Positions 1-8,969 of a stretch of 64,000 bases of DNA are shown here, one piece after another (the first letter of the stretch is position 1; each line of letters starts with the position of its first letter). Both the position numbers and the translations under genes were made by a program. The notes under the pieces are model-generated. The model did no database searches and was not told the DNA's origin. It saw nothing but the letters and a program-made list of their open reading frames with translations. This DNA comes from Terriglobus tenax (GTDB lineage: Bacteria; Acidobacteriota; Terriglobia; Terriglobales; Acidobacteriaceae): NCBI RefSeq assembly GCF_025685395.1, contig NZ_JAGSYA010000004.1, positions 558,001-622,000 on the forward strand, in the 5' to 3' direction.

Positions 1-817
1 AGGCGTCATAGCTCATCTTCCAACTGCCATTCACCGAGTCCACATAAGACAAAACGTTCCCGTTGCTTTCATACCCAGAACCGGAGTTGCCATCCGTAAT
101 GCTGTAGTTATAAAGCACAGTCCCAGACGCAACATTGCTTGGTACTTGAATCCGCTGAACCACTTCATTCGAATCGCTGCCTGCAAAGCTGCTGTCCCCC
201 TGGTAGCGAGCCTTGATCAAATGCTCCCCTGCTGTCAGGGAAGAGGTCACGATCGTGGCATGTATGCCAGAAAGCGCACTTGTACCTAACTGGTTGGTAC
301 CGTCGAAAAATGTGACACTGCCAGTCGCGCCACTCGTGACGGTCGCGGTAAAGGTTAACGAACCTCCAGGGGAGACGGGGTTAGCGCTGGTAGCCAATTG
401 CGTTGTAGTGTCCGTCAGATAACTGGTCGCATCGAATGCGAATACGCTGGTCGGAAGTTGGTCTGGGAATAACTGTCCCACTGCCGTGAAGGAAATGTTC
501 ATCCCTCGCGCCACCAGTCTTACCTGGTTACCCAGTGATTTTGCCTTAACTGGAGCATTGCAGTCTTTGGCGATAGTTGCTGCCAGTCCTGCTGCAATCG
601 ATTCACGAGTTGAAAACTGGCCGTATGCAAAGTTCGCAACATAGTTGCCATTGGACGCATAAACTGTGATCCGGGCCACTCCTTGATCGTACGGACTTCC
701 ACTTTGCGCACCTTGAATGGTGAGCACCGATGTCGTGGCGGCCGAGCAACCGATCGACATTGCAATAATGGCCATAACAACAAGGAAGTTGAATATCCAT
801 CCTCTCAAACGCTTCAT
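1..817 (-). CDS. Lipoprotein with Ig-like domain and RHS/YD repeats (partial, runs off left edge)
   Basis: This open frame starts at ATG 817 and runs off the window without a stop (272 codons visible). The N-terminus is a hydrophobic leader ending in SIGC at Cys24, an imperfect lipobox, so an outer-membrane lipoprotein is likely. Residues about 30-130 form an undescribed domain (SVLTIQGAQSGSPYDQG...). Residues about 135-225 look like a bacterial Ig-like fold (PVSPGGSLTFTATV, GSVTFFDGT, YQGDSSFAGS). The visible end, YNYSITDGNSGSGYESNG then WKMSYDA, is YD/RHS-repeat sequence. The start codon overlaps the stop of the upstream RHS gene (ATGA), with AGCAGG about 6 nt ahead, so translation is probably coupled. 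Acidobacterial RHS proteins I recall carry a similar domain inside one chain, so this may be the C-terminal half of a split RHS protein. Function unknown. Confidence 0.75.
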   Translation of the reverse strand, partial: MKRLRGWIFNFLVVMAIIAMSIGCSAATTSVLTIQGAQSGSPYDQGVARITVYASNGNYVANFAYGQFSTRESIAAGLAATIAKDCNAPVKAKSLGNQVRLVARGMNISFTAVGQLFPDQLPTSVFAFDATSYLTDTTTQLATSANPVSPGGSLTFTATVTSGATGSVTFFDGTNQLGTSALSGIHATIVTSSLTAGEHLIKARYQGDSSFAGSDSNEVVQRIQVPSNVASGTVLYNYSITDGNSGSGYESNGNVLSYVDSVNGSWKMSYDA

Positions 818-3800
818 TTTGCACCTGCTGTCATGCTGAAGATGCGAAGACGAGAATCGTAAGACTGTGCGATTGATAGATTGGTTCCAACGTCAGCGTT
901 GCTCACAGCTCCGGAAGGAGTGAATAAATTGACATTGAACAATGTTCCAGGGTGATTCGCATCTGACCAACTACTCGCAACCTTGGTATTGCGATTTGCA
1001 CTATCAAAGGTGTATGTCAGTTTGATATATGCATCGTCCCCTACAGGGAAACCATTTGTCTGTGTCCAGAGATTGCCCGCGAGGTCCCAGGTATAGTTCA
1101 GGGTGTGATCCTTGTTTGGGATCCAACAATTCGTCCAAATGCAGCGCGACTCACTGGTAATATGACCAGCAATATTGTAGGCCAGCACTTTGTTTTTTGA
1201 CAGCGCCTGAACACTGGAGGAGCACCCACCTGATCCTGGAGCCTGCGTCCACTTGGAAGTGAGCCGGCCCTTGCTCTCACTCACACTTGAATCCTCATAG
1301 CTGTAGCAATCTGTGGGTGTGGATTGCCCTCCTGAGTAGGTGCGAGATGTCAGACGGTTAATGTCGTCGTACGCATACGTGATGACTATTCCGCTTGGAT
1401 TCGTCTTCTTCTTCAGGTTCCCGTTCGAGTCATACTCATAGCAAGTCACAGATCGTGGAAATGATCCACTGCAGGAGGAACTGAGGCTAGTGCTATTGCC
1501 GCTGACTTCTGGATTCAATGAAGACACAAGTCGTCCGAGCGAATCGTAGGAGAAGCTACGGGTCCTTGGCACTTCAGTAGAACCAGACTGCCCATAAGTG
1601 CCCGACTGAACAACGCCTACCAGTCCATCAAGAGCGTTGTATTGATACGATGTTGTGATGAATGACCCTGCATCGTCAAGCGAGGGCGTTTGGTAAACCG
1701 TAGATAAAGTCGATCCACTAATCGCCGGACTAGGTTCTTCCACGCGAATCAATCGTCCGAGGGCATCGCTCGTTTGTCTGACGACACGTCCTGACTCATC
1801 TTTAATTTCGACAATACCCGCATCACCCGACGCAGGAGCAACAACACCCCCATTCGCATTATGGCGAATCCGGTTGTAATCGGTATGAATGAATGTTGTC
1901 GCAGATGAAGGAATACATGTATCAGAACTGCTTGGCTGGCATTGGTCTGTTACTCGACCAAGAACATCGTAGAGATAAGATGTCCAGAGAGAAGCTGTCC
2001 CTCCTGTATTGTTGAATGGATTTGACATGGACTGCAGACGTCCAGAAAGATCATATTTCCGGTCTACTTCTATCTGCCCCTCGGGAGTGTTCGTCACTGC
2101 TTGAGTCTGGCGCCCCAGTCCGTCATAGTAGACGGTGCTTGAGAGCGTCGAACCATTCTGGCCGCTGCTGCTCAGAGCTACAGTTGGCATAGGACCATAG
2201 GTAAATACGCTTGACGAGAAACTGCCATCCGGCCGATCTGTCCTCTGTAGATTTCCTAATGTGTCATACGTGAACTTAGTGCCATCTCTATTAGCTGCGA
2301 GATCGTTCGAGTCCTTCCGCTCCGTTAGCTTTCCTGACGCGCAGTTGTAGCTTGACTGTGTCATATGGCCCAACGGGTCTGTCACCTGATATGGCAATGC
2401 ATTTGAGCACTGGTAGCTGTAGGTTGTGCTTTTACCATTTCCGTCAACGCTGGATATAGGCATCCCGTCGGTACCGTAGTTAACATGGGTATCTATCGTA
2501 GTCGAACCAGGGAGATCAATCGTGGTTGAAGCGGTCGTTTGATTGCCATGCGCTCCGCTCGGTCCTCGCCCGGTTTCATCGTATTGATAGACGGTCTTGG
2601 CCCCCTTTGGCGAGACAGAAGAGTAGTCTATTATCAGTTTGCTAACAGGTGAATCGAATATGTTCGCGTCGAAGTAGTTCCCATCTTGCTGCCACTTATA
2701 CTGATATTCTGTTCGCCTGAGAAGATTCCCAGATGTGCTATTGGCAGAAGCATACTCATCTTGTCTCATAATTCCACTAATATGCGCTGGAACCGCGTCT
2801 ACTTGCGAATTCCCATACCAATGCGTCAAATAAACCATCTTCTGAACATCTCCGGCAATTGGATCACTTGAACATGGATCTGTATCGCCTGCATACGTGA
2901 TACAAGTTTTGAATTGCGAACCATTGCGTAGAGTAGTCGTGGTTATCGCTGTGGGACTGTATACAGCATCGCCGTCCCAGGCCGCCCAGCTAGGATGCTG
3001 TATCTGAACTTCTTTCTCTAAAGTTCCAGACGCGTTGTAGAACTTGTGGTCACTTCCAGAATTGATACCCCAACGCGTCTCGTATGTTCCATCTGGATTA
3101 TCGATGCGATACTCTGCGGCAACTCGTCCATAAGTTGTTGGGGTATAAGAATAAGTCCATGTCGGGAGGCTTATGGTCGCCGAGTCACAATCTGTTCCAT
3201 ATGGATCCAATATTCGCTTTTGGATTCTTCTTTCGATCGTTTTGGTATCGGAATCATTCGAAGTCGTAATCCATTGGTAACAAAGGCTACCACCCGACGG
3301 TAGTGTCACTTTGCTAAGTGAGCCCCATGAATCGAAAGAAAAAGTATAATTTCCGGCTGGAGTCGAAACACTTGTAAGGCTAAGGAAATTGCCGCTGACA
3401 TGACCTGCTGGACCACCGCCTGTATTGACAGCCCCTGTTGCGCTCACATATTCATAACAAAACGAGTAAGGTGAGCTTGTAGTTGGGCTGAGATTGTAGC
3501 TTAAATTTTTACATCCAGTATTTCTGCTCCACGGGCTATCGATATGATTGCCGTAGGAATCGGTCCAATATTGCGGGTCGCTTCCACTATACGTAGCTAC
3601 GATTTGATTTCCATTCGAATCTGTAATGTATGGATAGCCAATACTGCAATAACCTGAACTGTTGCACGTAGTTGTCCAGCGAACACCTCTGCCATTACTA
3701 ATAAAAGGGCCGCCGTTCGCCCAACCGTAGGTATACCCAGAGCCATCCACTGAAAGTGCTAGACCATTTGAGCCATCGGATGGAGGCTGAACGAGGTGTC

Positions 3801-4227
3801 TAGTACCATATTGATCGGCAATATATTGACTCAAGTAGCCATACGAATTTTCGCCGTCATTGGCAATTTCGGTATACTGTTGCTCATCGTGTAGGGTTAT
3901 ATTATCTAGCGGAAATACCCCCGGCCCAGTATAGTCACCTCTCAGATTAACAAGGTATGTCGCATCTCCTCCCACCCAGTAAACGGGTTGATAAAATGTT
4001 GCTGACAGATTATTAGAAACAAGGTCGATCTTAAGGGGCGGGAGGTTTCCCTTTTGTGGAATTGACAAGAGGGGAATATGAATGACTACACCTCCGCTAT
4101 CCGTCACTGAATCGATATCACTATCTAGATGATTATCTAGGTGTAGGCCCCATGATAGCGCAGTAGGTTGGGCCAGTACATACCCAGGGCAAAAGATAAG
4201 AAGCAAAAGTAACCGGAATATCTTCAC
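814..4227 (-). CDS. Secreted RHS/YD-repeat protein
   Basis: A 1137-residue exported protein with a signal peptide (MKIFRLLLLLIFCPGYVLAQ). The first ~520 residues are Ser/Thr/Tyr/Gly-rich, with a GGxSLCYQW stretch typical of bacterial RHS N-terminal regions. From about residue 560 there are roughly ten YD repeats (YDTLGNLQRTDRPDG, YDGLGRQTQAV, YDVLGRVTDQC, YDSNGNLKKKTNPSG, YDDINRLTSR, YDSRLRIFSM). RHS repeats build a beta-cocoon shell. The usual conserved RHS core terminator (PxxxxDPxG) and a variable toxin tip are not here; the frame stops just after a YD repeat and the next gene continues with YD sequence. The start is GTG 4227, behind AAGGAG, and overlaps the stop of the upstream gene (GTGA). 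Surface polymer handling, adhesion or contact-dependent roles are all possible; none is shown. Confidence 0.85.
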   Translation of the reverse strand: MKIFRLLLLLIFCPGYVLAQPTALSWGLHLDNHLDSDIDSVTDSGGVVIHIPLLSIPQKGNLPPLKIDLVSNNLSATFYQPVYWVGGDATYLVNLRGDYTGPGVFPLDNITLHDEQQYTEIANDGENSYGYLSQYIADQYGTRHLVQPPSDGSNGLALSVDGSGYTYGWANGGPFISNGRGVRWTTTCNSSGYCSIGYPYITDSNGNQIVATYSGSDPQYWTDSYGNHIDSPWSRNTGCKNLSYNLSPTTSSPYSFCYEYVSATGAVNTGGGPAGHVSGNFLSLTSVSTPAGNYTFSFDSWGSLSKVTLPSGGSLCYQWITTSNDSDTKTIERRIQKRILDPYGTDCDSATISLPTWTYSYTPTTYGRVAAEYRIDNPDGTYETRWGINSGSDHKFYNASGTLEKEVQIQHPSWAAWDGDAVYSPTAITTTTLRNGSQFKTCITYAGDTDPCSSDPIAGDVQKMVYLTHWYGNSQVDAVPAHISGIMRQDEYASANSTSGNLLRRTEYQYKWQQDGNYFDANIFDSPVSKLIIDYSSVSPKGAKTVYQYDETGRGPSGAHGNQTTASTTIDLPGSTTIDTHVNYGTDGMPISSVDGNGKSTTYSYQCSNALPYQVTDPLGHMTQSSYNCASGKLTERKDSNDLAANRDGTKFTYDTLGNLQRTDRPDGSFSSSVFTYGPMPTVALSSSGQNGSTLSSTVYYDGLGRQTQAVTNTPEGQIEVDRKYDLSGRLQSMSNPFNNTGGTASLWTSYLYDVLGRVTDQCQPSSSDTCIPSSATTFIHTDYNRIRHNANGGVVAPASGDAGIVEIKDESGRVVRQTSDALGRLIRVEEPSPAISGSTLSTVYQTPSLDDAGSFITTSYQYNALDGLVGVVQSGTYGQSGSTEVPRTRSFSYDSLGRLVSSLNPEVSGNSTSLSSSCSGSFPRSVTCYEYDSNGNLKKKTNPSGIVITYAYDDINRLTSRTYSGGQSTPTDCYSYEDSSVSESKGRLTSKWTQAPGSGGCSSSVQALSKNKVLAYNIAGHITSESRCIWTNCWIPNKDHTLNYTWDLAGNLWTQTNGFPVGDDAYIKLTYTFDSANRNTKVASSWSDANHPGTLFNVNLFTPSGAVSNADVGTNLSIAQSYDSRLRIFSMTAGAK

Positions 4228-5051
4228 TTAAGCATCTCCTTAGTGAACTGGTCATCGGCGTCCTGCTGAGAATCATCGAAGCGCACTAGCGTGATTTCTT
4301 CGATAGGGCGTGGCCCTACGAGCAGTTTGACTTTTTCGGCAAGTTGTCGGCCACCATGTTGCCTGAATTGCTCATACAGATACATGTTTTCAACCGTTGC
4401 ATCTGATCTTTTTTGATGAGGGTCACCAAATGTGACTGAACGGGGTAGAAGCGTCTTCAAGTCAAAGGTCCAACGCTGTTTCGTCACTGATTGCATCCAG
4501 ACGGGATCGACACATGAGAATGTAACCGAGGCAGTTGTGGGCTTCTCTGTACTATCGTAGACAAGATCACTTACTTCGTAGGCAGGGTCGTTAATTTTCT
4601 CGCGAAAGGTAGCCAAAGGATCCATGGGGTTGAAGAGCGCAGCAGGCAAAAATGCTCCTCCATAAGCAACATCTTTGCCGTCTTCTTTGGTTCGAGCCGT
4701 TCCGTCGCGGCTAAGCAACACATGGTGCTTCGAGTCACTTGACGCCACCCAAAATGAGCGGCCAGAGACTGCTAAAGTTCTTTGAAACTTCGTTCCGCCC
4801 AACAAATCAGTTACTTCTAAATCGAGGATCATTGCACCCGAGTCGACCGTTTTACTTTGGTTGGCTCCGAGTGCAGCCTCTACTTGCTTGATGAGCTTCA
4901 ATGCATCGACACTACGATAAGGAGTGCGCGATGGAGGCAGGCTCCGCCCATTTGAGGGCTTGGGGATTGATTTGGGCCAGCAGTCCGCTCGAAGTGCGGA
5001 CGAGCAGGTCACTACGCAAACCATTCCTAGGACACAAATAAGTTGTTTCAT
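4224..5051 (-). CDS. Exported protein of unknown function, translationally coupled to the RHS gene
   Basis: A 275-residue protein with an N-terminal signal sequence (MKQLICVLGMVCVVTCSSALRA). The mature part has alternating beta-strand character and phrases such as WTFDLKTLLPRSVTF and EEITLVRFDD, which recall the LolA/outer-membrane-lipoprotein-sorting beta fold, but this is a weak impression and not an assignment. ATG 5051 has GAGGAAA about 6 nt upstream. Its TGA overlaps the GTG of the RHS gene, so the two are almost certainly made together; a role in export, folding or membrane anchoring of the RHS protein is inferred from position only. A 103-nt gap with no obvious terminator separates it from the fibre-like genes upstream, so all may be one transcript. 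Confidence 0.75.
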   Translation of the reverse strand: MKQLICVLGMVCVVTCSSALRADCWPKSIPKPSNGRSLPPSRTPYRSVDALKLIKQVEAALGANQSKTVDSGAMILDLEVTDLLGGTKFQRTLAVSGRSFWVASSDSKHHVLLSRDGTARTKEDGKDVAYGGAFLPAALFNPMDPLATFREKINDPAYEVSDLVYDSTEKPTTASVTFSCVDPVWMQSVTKQRWTFDLKTLLPRSVTFGDPHQKRSDATVENMYLYEQFRQHGGRQLAEKVKLLVGPRPIEEITLVRFDDSQQDADDQFTKEMLK

Positions 5052-5154
5052 CGCGTTTCCTCAAAAAAATCTCGGGTTAACTATTGGATCCGTTTTTCTG
5101 AATCTGTTTTTCATTCATGCTTGGCCGCTTATAGGTGGTTTCCCCATAAAGCGC

Positions 5155-6273
5155 TCATTGCAGCGTTACTCCCGCTTCGATCACACCTTTACCTGAATCC
5201 AGATGCCCCATAGCCTTGCCAATCACAGCACCCATCATTTTTGATTTGTCTGTACCTTTCATGGCATATCCCGGCGTTGACGAAGTCACCAGAAGATCAC
5301 CCGGCTTGATTGGCCCGTTCTCCGTTGTCACCTTCGTCGGCACGATGCCAATCATCGCCATCGGGATCTCTTCTTCACTCTTAGCTGTCAACTGCCTGCG
5401 TCCCGTAAGGCCAGGCTTCGTCGAATAGATTCCCATCACCGCCGTTGAGTAGGGTTCGGTCGATTTCACGAAGCTCCCCTCAATTTTGGCATCGATCACA
5501 AGCACATCACCGGGCTCATAGCTCTTGCGATCACCAACGATATCCACCGACTCCGCATAATCTCCACCACATGTAGTTCCATTCCAAGGGACAGACTGGG
5601 TGCTCCCATCAGGGAAAACGAGATGAGCCCCACCCCCACTCAGCTTGATATTGCCTTGAACATCCAGGTTGGCGGCAGGAACAGGTGTGCCGATGCCAAC
5701 GTTGCCTGCCAACGTCACAATAATCGCGTTGGAGGTTGCCGACTGATTTCCTGAGGAAGACACGCCGGTCCCAATTCCAAGATCATATTCACCAAGAGAG
5801 GAATTAATGAATTGCCCCACGAAAGCGTTGTGTTGAATAGATGCAGTTCCCGTCCATCGCGTGAAATTCAAACTAGGAAGGCTGCTTCCATTCAGGGACG
5901 CTCTAATCGCTGGATAATTGGGGTCAGACGCAATAAGGCCACCCGCTTTTACATTTCCATTAACTTCCAATTTTTCAATCGGAGTTGCGGTTCCGACGCC
6001 GATATTGCCCTGCGTGAACATGGAACCGGTACGGGCATCAAAGACAATTCCGTAGCCGCTGTAGCTGTTGCAACAGCTGGACTTGATTCCCAGGCCCCAC
6101 CAGCTATTGATTTCGCTATTGACGGTGGTGAATGAAGCACTATCACCGTTTCCATTGGTGAAATTCCCGCCGCTGCTACTCAAGTTATAAGAGTCGGCGT
6201 TATATGTCGTCTGCGCTTGTGCATACCCGAGTGACATAGCCAAAGCAGCACCTACAACCAATAATCTCTTCAT
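5155..6273 (-). CDS. Exported fibre-like protein, paralog C (conserved GGDYAES C-terminal module)
   Basis: A 372-residue protein with signal peptide MKRLLVVGAALAMSLGYAQAQ. The middle carries NVGIGTxxP-type repeats (NIGVGTATPIEKLEVNGN, NVGIGTPVPAANLDVQGN), a pattern known from phage tail fibres and bacterial surface fibres. The last ~150 residues are a compact module: TTCGGDYAESVDIVGDRKSY, then EPGDVLVID, TKPGLTGRRQLTAKS, MIGIVPTKV, IKPGDLLVTSS, GYAMKGTD and MMGAVIGKAMG. This is nearly identical in the two neighbouring paralogs while the heads differ. The repeated PGDxLV pattern loosely recalls the self-cleaving tail-spike domain called Peptidase_G2, but I cannot confirm that. Length and signal suggest an exported surface fibre, probably oligomeric. 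It lies 35 nt downstream of paralog B. Confidence 0.8.
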   Translation of the reverse strand: MKRLLVVGAALAMSLGYAQAQTTYNADSYNLSSSGGNFTNGNGDSASFTTVNSEINSWWGLGIKSSCCNSYSGYGIVFDARTGSMFTQGNIGVGTATPIEKLEVNGNVKAGGLIASDPNYPAIRASLNGSSLPSLNFTRWTGTASIQHNAFVGQFINSSLGEYDLGIGTGVSSSGNQSATSNAIIVTLAGNVGIGTPVPAANLDVQGNIKLSGGGAHLVFPDGSTQSVPWNGTTCGGDYAESVDIVGDRKSYEPGDVLVIDAKIEGSFVKSTEPYSTAVMGIYSTKPGLTGRRQLTAKSEEEIPMAMIGIVPTKVTTENGPIKPGDLLVTSSTPGYAMKGTDKSKMMGAVIGKAMGHLDSGKGVIEAGVTLQ

Positions 6274-6308
6274 TTGCTTCTCCGTTCTGTCCAGATATCA
6301 CCAGGCGC

Positions 6309-7337
6309 CTACTGCATCAAAATCACAACCTTGCCAATCACCGCGCCCAGCATCTTCGACCGGTCCGTGCCCTTCATCGCATAGCCCGTCTTCGACGACG
6401 ACACCAGCAGGTCTCCTGGCTTGATCGCTCCGTTCTCTGCACTGACTTTCGTCGGAACAATACCGACCATCGCCATCGGCACTTCCTCGTCACTCTTCGC
6501 AGTCAACTGGCGACGCCCAGTCAACCCTGGCTTGGTCGAAAACACACCGGTAACGCCCGTGGCATACGTCTCAGACGACTTCAGGAACCCACTCTCATGC
6601 TCAGGATCAATCACCAAAACATCCCCAGGCTCGTACGTTTTACGGTCACCAGCGACATCCACCGACTCCGCATAGTCCCCACCGCACGTGGTTCCGTTCC
6701 ATGCTGTCGACTGCACAGTATTGTCAGGGAAAGTCATCGACGCCCCAGTACCGCTAATCTTCACGCTGCCCGCTACATCTAGCTTGGCCAATGGAGAAGT
6801 TGTTCCGATGCCCACATTCCCGATAGCGGTAAGCGTCATCCGAGGCGCTGAGTCTGTAGCGAATTCGAGGTCCGGGGCCACCCCATTGCCATCTCTCCAG
6901 GCATCAATTCTTGCCTTGGCATATGTGGGAGACATCTGATTGTCCGTATAGATGCTGAATCCGAAGTGATGAGAAGATCCATTGCCGAATATCTGGTGAA
7001 GCATCAATCCTGACCAGTCGGTGTTGACGCCTTGCGATGGAAACGGATTTACAGCGGAATACCCGACGGAATAAAAGTTGTAGAGCCCACCAGCGGTCAT
7101 CGATGACTTATCAAAATACGAACTGCCTAGCACAGTGAGCGTGCTTCCAGTGGTAAGCGTTCCGATCCCGATGTTGCCATTCAAGTCTGAGATATGAGAA
7201 TCCCCAATCTGCGATCCACTCGTAAACTTTGGGATCACATTCGGTGTCCCACCACTTGTTGTCACCGTCTGTGTAATTGCGAATGAACACATGCCACATG
7301 TAATGCCCACGAACATAGCTCTAAATAGTCCACGCAT
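6309..7337 (-). CDS. Exported fibre-like protein, paralog B (shortened C-terminus)
   Basis: A 342-residue paralog of the gene at 5155-6273. Signal peptide about residues 1-23 (MRGLFRAMFVGITCGMCSFA). Then VTTSGGTPNVIPKFTSGSQIG, shared with the broken paralog upstream, a NIGIGT repeat, a unique head of about 110 residues, NVGIGTTSPLAKLDVAGS, and the conserved module (TTCGGDYAESVDVAGDRKTY, EPGDVLVID, GLTGRRQLTAKS, IKPGDLLVSSS, GYAMKGTD). Compared with paralog C the end is short: AVIGKVVILMQ replaces AVIGKAMGHLDSGKGVIEAG..., consistent with an in-frame loss of about a dozen residues. Gaps of 31 and 35 nt to its neighbours suggest one operon. The function is inferred only as a surface fibre. Confidence 0.8.
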   Translation of the reverse strand: MRGLFRAMFVGITCGMCSFAITQTVTTSGGTPNVIPKFTSGSQIGDSHISDLNGNIGIGTLTTGSTLTVLGSSYFDKSSMTAGGLYNFYSVGYSAVNPFPSQGVNTDWSGLMLHQIFGNGSSHHFGFSIYTDNQMSPTYAKARIDAWRDGNGVAPDLEFATDSAPRMTLTAIGNVGIGTTSPLAKLDVAGSVKISGTGASMTFPDNTVQSTAWNGTTCGGDYAESVDVAGDRKTYEPGDVLVIDPEHESGFLKSSETYATGVTGVFSTKPGLTGRRQLTAKSDEEVPMAMVGIVPTKVSAENGAIKPGDLLVSSSKTGYAMKGTDRSKMLGAVIGKVVILMQ

Positions 7338-7368
7338 CTCATCTCCTAAAAAAACAAACTGCGGAACA

Positions 7369-8675
7369 CTATTGCAGCGATACCAGGACTTCGATCATGC
7401 CCGTACCTGAATCCAACTTGCCCATCGCCTTGCCAATCACCGCGCCCATCATCCTGGTCGGGTCAGAGCCCTTCATCGCATAACCCGGCTTCGACGAAGA
7501 CACCAGCAATGTGCCCGGAAGAATCGGCCCATTCTCCGCACTTACTTTTGCCCAACATAGCCATCGGGACCTCTTCGCCAGTCTTTGGCGAGCCTTGGCG
7601 ACGCCCCGTCAGTCCTGGCTTGGTGGAATAGATCCCAGCCACAAGCTGCGAATACGGCTCGGAAGCGAGTAGAAACTTATCCGGAGCATCGGCATTGATC
7701 ACCAGCACATCCCCAGGCTCATACGCCTTACGATCACCAGCAACATCCACCGACTCCGCATAATCACCGCCACACGTTGTCCCATTCCAGGCTGTCGATT
7801 GCACCGTGCCATCGGGATAGGTCATCGACGCGCCCGTACCAGCGGTCAGCTTCAGGCTTCCATTGACTTCGAGTTTGGATCCCGGAGAGGTCGTGCCAAT
7901 GCCCACGTTACCGTTTTTTATAATCTGCAGCCGCGAGTTCCAATTGGTCCCGTCGTATTGATAAAAAGCTATATTTCCCGACGAGGGCGAAGCATTCCGC
8001 GAGTCCGCAGCCAATCCCAGAAAGCCGTACTGGTCGGCCACTGAAAAGTCCCTGCCGCGCGCGGTAATATAGACACCATAGATATTATTGTTGTCAGCTA
8101 CGCCTAAACTAAGACTGTTTGTGTATGAGCCCGCGTTTTGAACCGATGACGCATTGATCTCTCCATTTACATTCAGAGCGTAATTAAGGCTCGTCGCTCC
8201 AATGCCAACACGTCCATCCGCCCGGACCTTCATAACGCTGGTTCCCGATGACGTAACAAAGGATATTGCTGTTCGGAGAAATGGAAGTCCCATTTCCAGT
8301 TGCAAAAGCAAGATTAGCGCCATTGTTACTCGTGTCGGGTTGCCACGACCAAAATGTCGTTCCCCATCCATTCAGTGCATTAGCGGTCATGCCCCAACTT
8401 ACCGGCCCATAGTCAGTGTCGAACCGGAGGGCGTTATACTGACGCGGATCTCCCCAGCCGAGAATACTAAGGCGAGCACTAGGTGTAGTTGTTCCAATCC
8501 CTACATTGCCATTCGATTCCGTAATCGCGGAATTGCCGATCTGCGATCCGCTCGTGAACTTAGGAATTTGGTTCGCTGTTCCTCCACCCGTCGTTACAGT
8601 CGTTTGAGCGGATGCCAAAACGGGCAAAAGCAGGAAAGAAAAGTAGAGACTTCTCGGCACAGAAGATAGCAACAT
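7369..8675 (-). pseudogene. Exported fibre-like protein, paralog A, broken by two frameshifts
   Basis: Starts at ATG 8675 with signal peptide MLLSSVPRSLYFSFLLLPVLASAQ and VTTGGGTANQIPKFTSGSQIG, as in paralog B. The frame breaks near 8262: ...SISPNSNI continues as SFVTSSGTSVMKVRADGRVG in another frame, equivalent to loss of 2 nt. That frame carries NVGIGTTSPGSKLEVNGS and the GGDYAESVDVAGDRKAY module, then breaks again near 7549. There VPMAMLG should be followed by IVPTKV, but about 11 nt are missing relative to the paralogs. The third frame resumes KVSAENGPILPGTLLVSSSK, GYAMKGSDPTRMMGAVIGKA and MGKLDSGTGMIEVLVSLQ, ending at TAG 7369-7371. All parts of the protein are still readable across frames, so decay is recent, or one of the shifts is a sequencing error or switchable. 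Confidence 0.8.
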
Positions 8676-8874
8676 GACGTCCCATCCCAGTAAAATTTCG
8701 GTAAAAGGAATGGGGCTGAAAGCCCTCCGTCAGGAGAGATCCGCCGTCAGTCACTTAGCCGGTTGGCTGACGGTAAGAGCTTCCCTAGCGAAGCGCAAGA
8801 CACCAAAGGTCGCTAGACCTTCGTGCATGAAAAGTTAATCGGTTGATTAATGATTTTGGCCCCTATATAGCTTT

Positions 8875-8898
8875 TGTGATTCAGTGTTCAGAATCACA
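8875..8898. repeat. Inverted repeat, candidate operator upstream of the fibre operon
   Basis: TGTGATTC at 8875-8882 and GAATCACA at 8891-8898 form a perfect 8-bp dyad with an 8-nt spacer. It sits just upstream of the TATATA box of the minus-strand promoter region, so it could bind a dimeric regulator. Confidence 0.4.
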
Positions 8899-8969
8899 CT
8901 CATCGTTACCAAAATTGAAAATGTAGGCATATCCAGATGGAGCCACACGGCATACACCTGAAGGCGATT

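Noticed and set aside
8875-8898. CRP-type site TGTGA-N6-TCACA
   Set aside because: The half-sites are 14 nt apart, not 6, so a standard CRP site does not fit; reported only as a dyad.
8676-8900. c-di-GMP-I (GEMM) riboswitch before the fibre operon
   Set aside because: Stems are present, but I could not find the conserved GGGACGCAAAGC or GGCAAACC segments. Kept only as an unassigned structured leader.
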